From: Candidatus Omnitrophota bacterium
GTDB taxonomy: Bacteria; Omnitrophota; Gorgyraeia; Aquiviventales; Aquiviventaceae
Length of the DNA stretch: 55,952 nt
NCBI GenBank assembly: GCA_023247255.1
Contig: JAHFGV010000015.1
Location: 1 to 55,952, forward strand
Direction: 5' to 3'
In this document: positions 43,831-51,009 of the stretch, piece by piece
How the letters are laid out: the number at the start of each line of letters is the position of its first letter
Position numbering within the stretch: the first letter of the stretch is position 1
The notes under the pieces: generated by a model
What the model was told of the DNA's origin: nothing
Seen by the model: the letters and a program-made list of their open reading frames with translations, nothing else
Database searches by the model: none
Made by a program: the position numbers and the translations under genes

Positions 43831-44190
43831 TCACCCTTTCTGTGCCAAATATGCGTTCTTCCGCTGGACCGCAAGAGCGAATTCCTGGGCCGGGAGTTTC
43901 TGTGTTTTCTTCTTCATCCCATGGACCAAGATGATCCGTTTCCCACCGAAAAAGTAGAACAGCCGGATCTGACCCGTGTGTGTCTCAAATCGCAGCTCGT
44001 AGAGGTTCTCCTCAAGCCGTTTGGCATGCGGTTGCGGCAATCGCGGCCCAAACTCCTCCAACAAGCTGCGCTTAAAGAAGAACTTGCGTTGGGCTGCTGA
44101 ATCCAACCCATCGATAAATTCCTCAACTGGCGCTCGCCCGCCCTCGGTTTGGAAATAGTACGTGGCGTACTCAGCCAGATCACCGACCTC
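43831..44190 (-). CDS. higB: HigB-like toxin (Gp49/RelE superfamily)
   Basis: A small RelE-fold RNase toxin. The ORF track starts at a TTG (LDSAAQRKFF), but family similarity continues upstream in frame: EYATYYFQTEGGRAPVEEFIDG, then LDSAAQRKFFFKRSLLEEFG, EENLYELRFETHTGQIRLFYFFGGKRIILVHGMKKKTQKLPAQE. The real start is therefore upstream, but no ATG/GTG/TTG occurs in frame between the operator and GAGGTCGGTGATCTG, so a CTG or ATA start or a small deletion must be assumed. The left bound given (44190) is the furthest supported codon. It pairs with the HigA gene 16 bp downstream. Confidence 0.72.
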   Translation of the reverse strand, partial: EVGDLAEYATYYFQTEGGRAPVEEFIDGLDSAAQRKFFFKRSLLEEFGPRLPQPHAKRLEENLYELRFETHTGQIRLFYFFGGKRIILVHGMKKKTQKLPAQEFALAVQRKNAYLAQKG

Positions 44191-44201
44191 TATTAATAAG
44201 G

Positions 44202-44221
44202 ATACAACTTTTCAGTTGTAT
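44202..44221. promoter_or_regulatory. Palindromic operator of higBA
   Basis: ATACAACT-TTTC-AGTTGTAT is a perfect 8+8 inverted repeat with a 4-base spacer. It lies immediately before the toxin reading frame, where the XRE antitoxin would be expected to bind for auto-repression. TTATTAATA next to it is a possible -10 element. Confidence 0.6.
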
Positions 44222-44286
44222 CGTCAAGAGCCCGTTGTTCCGCTGCCCTTGTTTTCGTCTTGGTTCATATCTTTTGCCAACAGTTC

Positions 44287-44314
44287 GGCTCTTTCTGTTA
44301 GACGGCTGTTAGAC
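44287..44314. repeat. Degenerate att-arm repeat (copy 3)
   Basis: GGCTCTTTCTGTTAGACGGCTGTTAGAC: same layout as the 31-bp repeats at 39374 and 42285 (two GTTAGAC heptamers with four bases between) with changed spacer. It is 65 bp from the tRNA-Pro fragment at 44380. Confidence 0.55.
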
Positions 44315-44379
44315 AGGAACGGTTGTCTGTCGGCGTAACTCATTGACCGTATTGGTATTGCTGATTCGTGTCCTCATAT

Positions 44380-44419
44380 TCCCGAACCAGTCGCTCTAGC
44401 CAAGCTGAGCCACGCCCCG
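44380..44419 (-). tRNA. tRNA-Pro 5'-half fragment (att-like)
   Basis: On the minus strand CGGGGCGTGGCTCAGCTTGG then CTAGAGCGACTGGTTCGGGA, again acceptor 5' strand to anticodon loop, with one inserted C in the D arm. Diverges after TTCGGGA into ATATGAGGACACGAAT, similar to the flank of the fragment at 42381. Not functional. Confidence 0.72.
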
Positions 44420-44730
44420 TGAAGGGTATAATCAGGAAACAATCCATGGAAGGAAATTGTAACCGTTTTTGCGGTCTAACGCCAATCTCGGTTAGCCAGT
44501 GTTGCAAGAGAATAGAAATGTCATGGTGTAGTCGTAGTCGTTTTTGGATGGGGGTCTGGGGGAAGGGTGGATAAGTTGTGAACTTGTGCACAATGGCCGT
44601 TGGGCGCTTGGAGTCGTCGCGTTTTTGGCCTCTGACAGGCCACAGAATCGACGATCGTCACTGAGGGAGGCATCGGAGTATCCCCGTTGCGAGCGTGCGA
44701 GGCGGTTTGGTGTCGATGCATCGCGTAATA

Positions 44731-45002
44731 ACTGAGGTTTTGCAAAATGCATCGAGGTTAGTGGCAGCGCTCACGTCTGTTTCATGAGTCATGTGTTATG
44801 TGTCATGAAAAAGCAGAAAATAAATAGGCATCTCAAGCATGGCCAAAGGGCCCCTTTTGCTTTCCATGACTCATGACACATGAAACATGACACAGTCTTT
44901 CATAACACATGACTCATGAAACATGACACAATCCTTGTTCCTTCTCTTGGGAAATGACACAACACTCGGTCAACGCGTTGGCTATTTTTGCAAAAGCCCA
45001 GT
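44731..45002 (+). repeat. Dispersed repeat, family B (copy 5)
   Basis: A 272-bp full-length member: ACTGAGGTTTTGCAAAA ... TTTTGCAAAAGCCCAGT. Very close to copy 2 along the whole length. It starts exactly where the transposase reading frame loses its similarity, so it lies inside the IS remnant. Confidence 0.82.
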
Positions 45003-45207
45003 GATGATTCGAGGCTCGCCCACGCAAGCGACGGATGATTCCCTTGTTGCCGTCGGTCCGCACCCGGATACACAATCGTGCGATCTGGCGGGCGGACAAC
45101 CTCAATTGTTCTGCGGCTTCGCGCCATCTGAGCTTATGCTCCAGCACCTGGCGAATCACTCTGAGCTTGTCGATTTCCCGTATCGTCATGGTCAGCAACT
45201 CCTTCAT
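45003..45207 (-). pseudogene. Transposase N-terminal fragment (ISNCY/IS1202-like)
   Basis: The first ~68 codons of a transposase: MKELLTMTIREIDKLRVIRQ then LEHKLRWREAAEQLRLSARQIARLCIRVRTDGNKGIIRRLRGRASNH. This is the DNA-binding helix-turn-helix start of ISNCY-type transposases. After SNHH the frame runs into the family-B repeat and ends there. The DDE catalytic domain is absent. A ribosome site (GGAGGGACG) precedes the start. Confidence 0.75.
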
Positions 45208-45290
45208 TCGTCCCTCCTTTTAAGGGACGTTTTACTCGCTTGACCACGACATTTCTATTTAGCGGAATCATGACATTTTAACTTTGGCGC

Positions 45291-45621
45291 GATAGGCATA
45301 ATTGTCTGGGCCCAGCCATGCGGAACCCTGTCAAAAGGGTTGCGCCTATGAGAGGACGATCTTGACGATGCGGGTATGGATGGAAGGGGAGGCAAGACCC
45401 AAGAGGCTCTTCATCTTGGCGACTGCCGCAGGCGTATGGAGCATCCTGACGGCCGGGTTGGGGGTTTCATGGGTGCAGCCCGTGAAAATACCGGGTCACG
45501 TTATTATCGAAATAATAGATGTATTGTGTAATTGGTTTTTCAAGCACACTTTTCAACGGAGTTTGAGCGTAGAAAACCAATTATGCAACAGGTCTATTCA
45601 ACTATGGACAGTTTGGAACTG
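45291..45621. other. Gene-free stretch downstream of pilX
   Basis: No supported gene. A plus-strand ORF (45302-45715) has a hydrophobic segment but overlaps the pilX end antisense and has no family similarity. An inverted repeat AATTGGTTTTTC ... GAAAACCAATT at about 45528-45584 could act as a terminator for the pilin operon. Confidence 0.4.
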
Positions 45622-47106
45622 CTACTGCGTCTGCCAGGAGGTCGTGCGAAAGGCGTTCTGCTCGTTCTGCTGCCCCGTCCCGCTGACCGAGAGGGTGCGC
45701 AGGCTCTCGTCGTAGTGCAAACCGCTGACATCGTAAGTCTCGCCATACGGAGACGCCTCCAGGTGAAACCTGTCGCCGGCGACGAACGCGCCATAGAACT
45801 GGGCGACAGGGTCATAGGTATACGCCCCCATATCGTAATAGGCACCCAGGTAGACCATGCCGTGTTTCGAGTAGATCGTGCCGTAGAAGGGGGCGCGCTG
45901 CATGAGTCCGGCCCCACAGCCGTTCCACTGTTGGGTCTGCTCGCGAGGGACTCCCTGATGATAGATCTGTAAATCGCGCGGTTGTTGGGTGGTCGTCACG
46001 AACCCTTGGCGGCTGGATGCGCCCAGCCATCCGGTGTTGACGAAGATGCGATTGTTGCCCCGCGCTTCGATTTTCGCATCATCATGGAGCATGAGCGCCA
46101 TGTCTAGGACATCCCCCCAGCCCGGGACCGGGCCGTCATACCCCGGCCCATCGATATAGAGCTCGCAGCCTTCATCAAGCACGAAGGTCGCGTCGTTCTC
46201 GATCAGCAAGTAGGTGTAGTGCAGGCGCTGCGAGCCGAGGTCGCTGCACGAGGTAATCCCGCTGCTGAGCCGCACTCCGCCTTGATTGGGTGCTGCCAGC
46301 AGATCGGCCGGCACCACGACGTCGGGAAGCTCGGCCGGCAGATTCATATAAGGCTCTTGTTCGATTCCTCCCGTGATCGTGGCCGTCAGCGGAGTCGGAG
46401 ACACCGAGGTGGTGGGCGTGACATACGCCGTTCCGTCAACGGTGACATCCGATGACCAGATCATCAATTGATCGTTAGCAAAGATATCTCCCGCATGGCT
46501 CGGGTTCGCCGGATCATAGGTTTCTTGATAGCTGTCAATTCGCAAGGAGTCTGGGCTCCCTTCAAACCCGTCGATGTCCATGTATCTTCCAAACGCCGCG
46601 TACCGAAACGTGAGCGCCGTGTTTGCCTCCGTTGTCACCCGGACCGCCTGGGAGATGGTGCTTCCGGTGACATTGCCGTGGGCTAGAATGACGGGAGTGG
46701 CGGAGAAGGGGTCTGCCACCGTCACGGTATAGGTGCCCAGTGGGGTGTTCGAACCGTCGGTCGCCGTTAAGGTGATCGGCCCGCGCGCAAAGCATTGCGC
46801 GCCAACACCGATATCGATGCAGGCAGGAGTCCCGGAGATATCCGTCCAGCTTACGCCAAAGAGGCTGTCGTTGTGGTTCAGCTCCCAGAGACCGGTTTGC
46901 ACGCCCGCTTCCGCCAGGTTCACGGCTTGATCTTGAAGATAGGGGCGGGTGGTGGTCGTGAGCACGGTGTGGAAGAAGTTGAGGTAGCCGCTGACGGCCA
47001 ACAGCAGAACTATATTCAACCCCAAGGCCCATAGCAGGAGGAGGCTACCGGTGGGGTTCGTTACGCGAGAGGCCGCTGGCTGAGAATGCTGTATACGTCG
47101 ATGCAT
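45622..47106 (-). CDS. PilX-like type IV pilus assembly protein
   Basis: A 494-aa protein with a single N-terminal TM (GSLLLLWALGLNIVLLLAVSGYLNFF) preceded by a basic segment. LQDQAVNLAEAGVQTGLWELN, which follows, is the AEAG signature of PilX/minor-pilin-like proteins. The large C-terminal part is beta-rich with repeated Asp/Thr/Gly, resembling the DUF7305 extracellular region. Unlike PilV and PilW, it lacks a canonical prepilin cleavage motif. Start is MHRRIQHSQPAAS; the longer ORF reads LLVGTLLKEG repeats of the leader. Third gene of the pilV-pilW-pilX operon; expected to help initiate pili or adhesion. Confidence 0.75.
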   Translation of the reverse strand: MHRRIQHSQPAASRVTNPTGSLLLLWALGLNIVLLLAVSGYLNFFHTVLTTTTRPYLQDQAVNLAEAGVQTGLWELNHNDSLFGVSWTDISGTPACIDIGVGAQCFARGPITLTATDGSNTPLGTYTVTVADPFSATPVILAHGNVTGSTISQAVRVTTEANTALTFRYAAFGRYMDIDGFEGSPDSLRIDSYQETYDPANPSHAGDIFANDQLMIWSSDVTVDGTAYVTPTTSVSPTPLTATITGGIEQEPYMNLPAELPDVVVPADLLAAPNQGGVRLSSGITSCSDLGSQRLHYTYLLIENDATFVLDEGCELYIDGPGYDGPVPGWGDVLDMALMLHDDAKIEARGNNRIFVNTGWLGASSRQGFVTTTQQPRDLQIYHQGVPREQTQQWNGCGAGLMQRAPFYGTIYSKHGMVYLGAYYDMGAYTYDPVAQFYGAFVAGDRFHLEASPYGETYDVSGLHYDESLRTLSVSGTGQQNEQNAFRTTSWQTQ

Positions 47107-47168
47107 GCTCCTGCCCTCCTTAAGAAGAGTTCCCACAAGAAGAGTTCCCACACCTTTTCTATCGGGAG

Positions 47169-47702
47169 CTAGATATTCCGAAACGCCACTTGCGTCGAGA
47201 GGACTCCATCGAATGCATAGCCGCTTTCCATCTGTCGAGCCGATAAGGTGATCGTCACTGCGCGAGGACTCGATGTGTCGAAAGTGACCTGCGTGATTCC
47301 GTGCGCGACAACTTGGACCAGGTTCTCCCGGACGCCACCCCCTGGATTCACGGTCCGCTGCAGAATACCTGTCGCTGCGTTAAAATCGTATGTGAACGTA
47401 TCAGACATTCCGATAAGCGGCGCGCCGTTGACATCGATGGATGGCACCGTGAGAGTTAATGATGTCGCTGTGCTCGTTGCCGTTGTGGCGATCCGACCAT
47501 CTTGGCTCAACAGGCTCATCGCGGTGTTGAGTTGCATTTGCACCACCCCTTGACCGTGGAGAGCGACCAACACTTGAGAAGAGATGTTAGTGGCCCCCAG
47601 GATGATCGTCATCAGCACAAGACCCAATCCGGAGACCATTAGCAGCTCCGTGAGCGTAAACCCCCGCGCGGCGATCTGCGTGCGCGCTCCGTCTCTCTTC
47701 AT
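47169..47702 (-). CDS. PilW-like minor prepilin
   Basis: A 177-aa type IV prepilin: leader RDGARTQIAARG followed by the cleavage/methylation segment GFTLTELLMVSGLGLVLMTIILGA (G|FTLTE). The body includes GQGVVQMQLNTAMSLLSQDGRIA and VSFD-like TQVTFDTSSPRAVTITLSARQ, common in PilW/J pseudopilins. It lies 39 bp downstream of the PilV-like gene and ~60 bp upstream of the PilX-like gene. Confidence 0.82.
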   Translation of the reverse strand: MKRDGARTQIAARGFTLTELLMVSGLGLVLMTIILGATNISSQVLVALHGQGVVQMQLNTAMSLLSQDGRIATTATSTATSLTLTVPSIDVNGAPLIGMSDTFTYDFNAATGILQRTVNPGGGVRENLVQVVAHGITQVTFDTSSPRAVTITLSARQMESGYAFDGVLSTQVAFRNI

Positions 47703-47741
47703 GGGCTCCTCAATGATGGAGCCGGCCTCCGATGAGCCGAC

Positions 47742-48227
47742 TCACTGGGATATCAGGGTGCTCACCCGAAATGAACGGTTGTTCGCCAGGGTCACCGTCA
47801 CGATAATCTGCCTCAGGCTCGTATTGACGGACCCGTCACAACCTGGCGGATTTGCCGCGGGATTGTAGTCGCACACGTCAATTGTTCCCGTGGCATCGGT
47901 GATCGTTTCCAATCCATCGCCGATACCATCGGCTGGAGCGGTATCCTGAAACGCCAGCGTCCATTGGCCCGGGCCGACTGCCGTCTGGGCTAGCTGTGCA
48001 AACGGGAGCGTATGGACAAATTCCATCTGCCGTCTCATAGCCGACTTCGCGAGGAGGGCCTGGTTATGCTCGCGGAGGTCTCCCATGCCTTGAGTCATGG
48101 TCGTCAAGATCGCCATGATCCCGCTCGCGACGATGACGAGACTCACCAGAAACTCAAGGATCGTAAAACCTCCAGACAGACCTCCATCGACACGCATCCT
48201 CGCCATCCCTCGGTTGCCCTGTTTCAT
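47742..48227 (-). CDS. PilV-like minor prepilin
   Basis: A 161-aa type IV prepilin, first gene of the pilV-pilW-pilX unit. The leader ends DGGLSGG and the mature start is FTILEFLVSLVIVASGIMAILTTM, with Glu5 conserved. The next part, GDLREHNQALLAKSAMRRQMEFVHTLPFA, is PilV-like. A Cys pair (DVCDYNPAANPPGC) may form a disulfide. Upstream lie 70 bp and then a strong terminator plus riboswitch-like leader, so transcription probably depends on that switch. Confidence 0.82.
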   Translation of the reverse strand: MKQGNRGMARMRVDGGLSGGFTILEFLVSLVIVASGIMAILTTMTQGMGDLREHNQALLAKSAMRRQMEFVHTLPFAQLAQTAVGPGQWTLAFQDTAPADGIGDGLETITDATGTIDVCDYNPAANPPGCDGSVNTSLRQIIVTVTLANNRSFRVSTLISQ

Positions 48228-48293
48228 GGTCCGTTTCCCCGCAATGACTTAGATACGAGACGGCTCGAAACATTTCATGTTTCTTTTCGCTTC

Positions 48294-48426
48294 GTAAAAA
48301 AACCGGGTGCCGAAGCCTGTGGAGGCTCCTCTTTCGGCAACCCGGCGATCCTGTGCAACTCTTTCGGCAACCCGGCGATCCTACACAGGACCCGTGGCTT
48401 TCTGACCCCGGATTACTCCGCCCGCC
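48294..48426 (-). promoter_or_regulatory. GEMM-I-like (cyclic dinucleotide) riboswitch with terminator
   Basis: Read on the minus strand: GGCGGG-CGGA-GTAA-TCCG-GGGTCAGAAAGCC-ACGGGTCC-loop-GGATCGCCGGGTTGCCGA. This follows the c-di-GMP-I/cGAMP (GEMM-I) layout: P1 5' strand, GNRA-capped hairpin, GGGnCnnAAAGCC junction, a receptor hairpin, and GGGTTGCC as P1 3' strand. P1 would need two G-U pairs. The 23 bases GGATCGCCGGGTTGCC... are repeated perfectly 30 bases later, and the second copy pairs with TTCGGCACCCGG to form a hairpin ending in TTTTTTT (48296-48345). The pilV start is 70 bp downstream. Consensus bases GCAAA near P1 deviate, so ligand binding is uncertain. Confidence 0.55.
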
Positions 48427-48429
48427 ACT

Positions 48430-48760
48430 AGAACATTGGCGGGTCTCCGCGACCCTTGCGCACGGAGAGGTGTGGCGTTATCGTTGAGCGCTACCACTTC
48501 TCAATTGTGTGTGTCACTTACAAGTATGCCTAATCAGCATCGACCGCGTCAATCCATCCTGAGACAAAAATAAAGTCGGTAAAGTCGGTACCGGTTCTCA
48601 TTTTTCCTGAGCGATGCTTTCAGCGGCATTGACGCTGGAAGCATCCAGCGCTACGATACCAAATACCCGCTCTTTAAAATGATACCGGTTCTGACTTTTC
48701 TTGCAGCAAAAAGGAACGGTACTAGTTTTCCATAACGTATCAATAACGCCGTGTGCGAGT
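48430..48760. other. Intergenic region with transposon debris
   Basis: The pilV promoter should lie around 48480-48560 (AT-rich, no clear consensus picked). At 48573-48735 are two TACCGGTTCT-C/G-A-type repeats around a short frame that ends in ALDASSVNAAESIAQ. The frame is a fragment of an unidentified gene and runs into the transposase remnant. Nothing complete is encoded. Confidence 0.4.
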
Positions 48761-48761
48761 T

Positions 48762-49406
48762 TCAAGCGACCAGTCCCTTGAGATGCAACGGATCTCTGCC
48801 AAGTCGAAGATTGAGCAGGACACAAAGTGCGTGGGCCAACAGCTTGCGCACCACGCGCATCGTCAGCTTCAGATGCAGCTTGAAGCCGTAGATGGTCTGG
48901 CCGAACCACTTGCCGTAGCTGGCCTGGCCTCGGAACAGCCGACAGCGATGGGCTCGCACAAACTCACAGATGTGCAGCGGCATGCTGTCGATGATCTGAA
49001 TGAAGGTGTCTTCTGCCCGCGTCAGCGCGTCCAGGAAGCGGCGCTTCAGCCACCCCGTCGCGGCGCATTGCCGCACGAAGTTGGAACGATCCGGCAACCG
49101 CGCAAAGAAGTGGCGCCAGTGTCGGGCGAAGTACTGGTAGATCGCCTTCTCGGTGTTGAGCCCCAGGTACTCGCCGACGACCTCCATGGTCATCACCTCG
49201 CTGTCCGCCAGGCGTGGCAGCGGGCCGCGCTGGCGCAGACGGCGGGCGGGGAACTGGGCTTTGACAAAATCGTCGATCTGACAGAACAGGGTAATGATCA
49301 ACTCGTCGAGTTGCATCGGGTCCTGCGTCTGTGTGTAGACACACACCGGTTGTACTGGCGGGGGACTCTTTTGTCTAGGGAAAAACTCGCACATGGCATC
49401 ATCCAT
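48762..49406 (-). pseudogene. IS982-family transposase with internal deletion
   Basis: A 214-codon frame. QLDELIITLFCQIDDFVKAQ, LADSEVMTMEVVGEYLG and FIQIIDSMPLHICEFVRAHRCRLFRG, then YGKWFGQTIYGFKLHLKLT, are IS982-type. Between KLTMRVV and the C-terminal LLAHALCVLLNLRLGRDP the rest of the DDE catalytic region is missing, about 70-80 residues. The frame is open but cannot give a full catalytic core. Start at MQLDELIIT (49316) is more natural than the listed one. No intact terminal repeats identified. Confidence 0.78.
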
Positions 49407-49498
49407 TAATGATCCTCAGATCAGAGGGGGACGGCGCTTCCATTCGAAGAGCAAACCCGTGGAGGTCGCATGTGAAAACCACAATCTCATGGTTCCAC

Positions 49499-49525
49499 AC
49501 CACGCGCAAGCTGAGCCACGCCCCG
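49499..49525 (-). tRNA. tRNA-Pro 5' remnant
   Basis: On the minus strand CGGGGCGTGGCTCAGCTTG followed by CGCGTGGT, equal to the first 37 bases of the fragment at 42381 with the 8 bases around GGTAGAG deleted. It marks the far (right) limit of the tRNA-Pro-derived sequences. Confidence 0.6.
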
Positions 49526-49589
49526 ATACTCTGTTTTGGAAAAAGCTCAGTGCCCACTACGGTCAGTTTGCCATGCTTTTCTTCAGCAA

Positions 49590-50075
49590 TCAGAGAAGGC
49601 TGGCGGGCCTAGGCATACGCACGGTGTGGCTCCCAACCTTGATGTGCGATCCGGTAGATGCCGTCATGATCCCTACCCGATTCCAACCCTGGCGGCAGTG
49701 GACGAAGACCGGACGATTGGCGGGATTCCTGACAATCGACAAAAACTGATGCACCTGCCTATCGCTGGGACGCCACCAAAACCACATTGGGATATTGACC
49801 CAGCGCATCCCAAGCTGCTCAACCAACCGATGTTCTTCCTCCATCGCACCAGAGGGCTGTCGCAGGCCGATGATCGCCTTCACGCCCATGTGGCGCAATC
49901 GTTCCTATCCCACCGGCGTCGGCTGTCCCCCACGATAGAATCCTTCATCAACCGGGTAAAAGGTTGGCAGGTCGCGGGTATTCTGAGTAGATCGGACAAC
50001 AGTAGCGAACCCCTGGACGAACAGCACACCACCCACCAAACTGATAAGCCAAGATACATCGATCCGTTGTTTCAT
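49590..50075 (-). pseudogene. Dual-specificity phosphatase, nonsense mutation and altered C-terminus
   Basis: Two frames joined by an in-frame TAG. The first (MKQRIDVSWLISLVGGVLF, then FYPVDEGFYRGGQPTPVG) has a TM anchor and the start of a DSP/PTP domain. After TAG at about 49919 the same frame continues ERLRHMGVKAIIGLR and reaches the active site FVHCRQGWNRVG (H-C-x5-R). The usual Asp general-acid loop lies before it. After VGIM the family sequence ends and unrelated residues lead to the stop. The gene starts by overlapping the methyltransferase stop (ATGA). Likely inactive. Confidence 0.68.
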
Positions 50076-50794
50076 CCAATGGTGTGGGGCTTGAGGGCAT
50101 TCTTTCGACGAGAGATTAACTCGATGGCCCCATCCATCAGTATGAATACAATGCCCATGATGAGCAAGATGGCGTGTTTCAGCCATTCCCCTGGAGAAAA
50201 GAACTCATGCTCCTGCACGATCTCCTCACGGAAGTACAAGGCCAAGACCGCGACAAATACCCAGATGACCGTCTTCCACTCTCTACTTGCTACAATTCCT
50301 TGCCAGCTCCACTGACCTTGGCGGTTGGGGTAACGTTGCCAACCCCTTGGTAGCCAGCGAGGGACGACCGCCTGATAAATGAGGTAGGGCGTGCCTATCT
50401 CATCGCTCAGCAGGGTTTCCTCCTGGGCCATTTTCCGTTGGTATACGATGAGGAAAAATCCCAGCGCGGCCACACTCACCCAGAGGTTGCCAGCGATGAA
50501 GCAAAAGCCAGCCCCGATGAGGAACGTCCCTAGGTAGAGCGGATGTCGGACGAAGGCGTACGGGCCTGCGGTGATCAGTCGGCCGATCTTCGGAGCACCA
50601 CGCGACTTTTGTGTCGAGTTGACTTTGACGTGGCCGACGTAACCGTCCGCCCAGAAGCGCAGCAGCACACCGAGTAACGCAAGCCCAACGCCCAACTGCA
50701 ACTGCCGTTCGGTTGTATGGGCAACGAGCGTCAACCAGACAAGCAAAGGATAAACGAATAGGAAACGGCTCTTACGAGTAAAGACTCTTCGCAT
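50072..50794 (-). CDS. Isoprenylcysteine methyltransferase-like (PEMT/ICMT family) membrane protein
   Basis: A 240-aa multi-spanning protein with the SAM-dependent lipid/isoprenyl methyltransferase signature ITAGPYAFVRHPLYLGTFLIGAG (G-P-Y-x-x-x-R-H-P-x-Y), then QRKMAQEETLLSDEIGTPYLIYQAVVPRWLP (E-E-x2-L). Preceding text has two TMs (YPLLVWLTLVAHT, LGVGLALLGVLLRFW). The C-terminal half adds further TMs (VIWVFVAVLALYF, AILLIMGIVFILMDG), beyond the minimal ICMT. Substrate unknown (phospholipid or isoprenoid). It is translationally coupled to the broken phosphatase gene. Confidence 0.8.
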   Translation of the reverse strand: MRRVFTRKSRFLFVYPLLVWLTLVAHTTERQLQLGVGLALLGVLLRFWADGYVGHVKVNSTQKSRGAPKIGRLITAGPYAFVRHPLYLGTFLIGAGFCFIAGNLWVSVAALGFFLIVYQRKMAQEETLLSDEIGTPYLIYQAVVPRWLPRGWQRYPNRQGQWSWQGIVASREWKTVIWVFVAVLALYFREEIVQEHEFFSPGEWLKHAILLIMGIVFILMDGAIELISRRKNALKPHTIG

Positions 50795-50799
50795 GGACG

Positions 50800-50928
50800 T
50801 TGTGGAGCCCTACAGGATGAGCCAGTGGCACCGAGAACTCCGCCCCGATGGGGACAACATCCTGCCCCCCATCGACTGCTAACTGCCCTGTGGCCCAATG
50901 ACGGGATCGTAGAAATTCCGGCTCAATT
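50800..50928. other. Short repeat-bearing spacer
   Basis: GTGGAGCCCTACAGGATGAGCC and CTGCTAACTGCCC motifs resemble the GTGGAGCCCCAC / TGCTAACTGCC repeats at 30016-30036, 30846-30870 and 33490-33500. It separates the divergent methyltransferase and TPR genes. No gene. Confidence 0.45.
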
Positions 50929-50973
50929 TTGTTGGATACTATTTTAATTGTTTTTCAAGTTGATTGCCACTCG

Positions 50974-51002
50974 TTCGCATTCATGGTCCTGCGTGGTATA
51001 CT
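50974..51002 (+). promoter_or_regulatory. Putative promoter of the TPR-pilin unit
   Basis: TTCGCA (50974-50979), 17-base spacer, TATACT (50997-51002). The expected start of transcription is within a few bases of the ATG at 51010, so a very short or absent leader is implied. Confidence 0.4.
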
Positions 51003-51009
51003 GGGAAAA

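Larger units (their letters stand above)
44510..45290. mobile_element. Remnant insertion sequence carrying a family-B repeat
   Basis: Bounded on the left by a CATGACATTTCTATT-type end (minus strand, near 44520-44535) and on the right by GACATTTCTATTT ... CATGACATTTTAACTTTGG (45247-45285). The interior has a transposase N-terminus (45003-45207), the family-B repeat at 44731-45002 and ~200 bp without coding sense. Most of the transposase is deleted. Left boundary is approximate. Confidence 0.5.

Noticed and set aside
44340-44752. Short minus-strand ORFs (83-86 aa) near the IS remnant
   Set aside because: They mix tRNA-fragment and IS-end sequence and show no coding similarity.
45302-45715. 137-aa plus-strand ORF with a hydrophobic stretch
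   Set aside because: Overlaps the pilX 3' end antisense and has no recognisable similarity; not called.
48753-49409. 218-aa plus-strand ORF opposite the IS982 remnant
   Set aside because: Antisense shadow; the minus frame shows clear transposase similarity.
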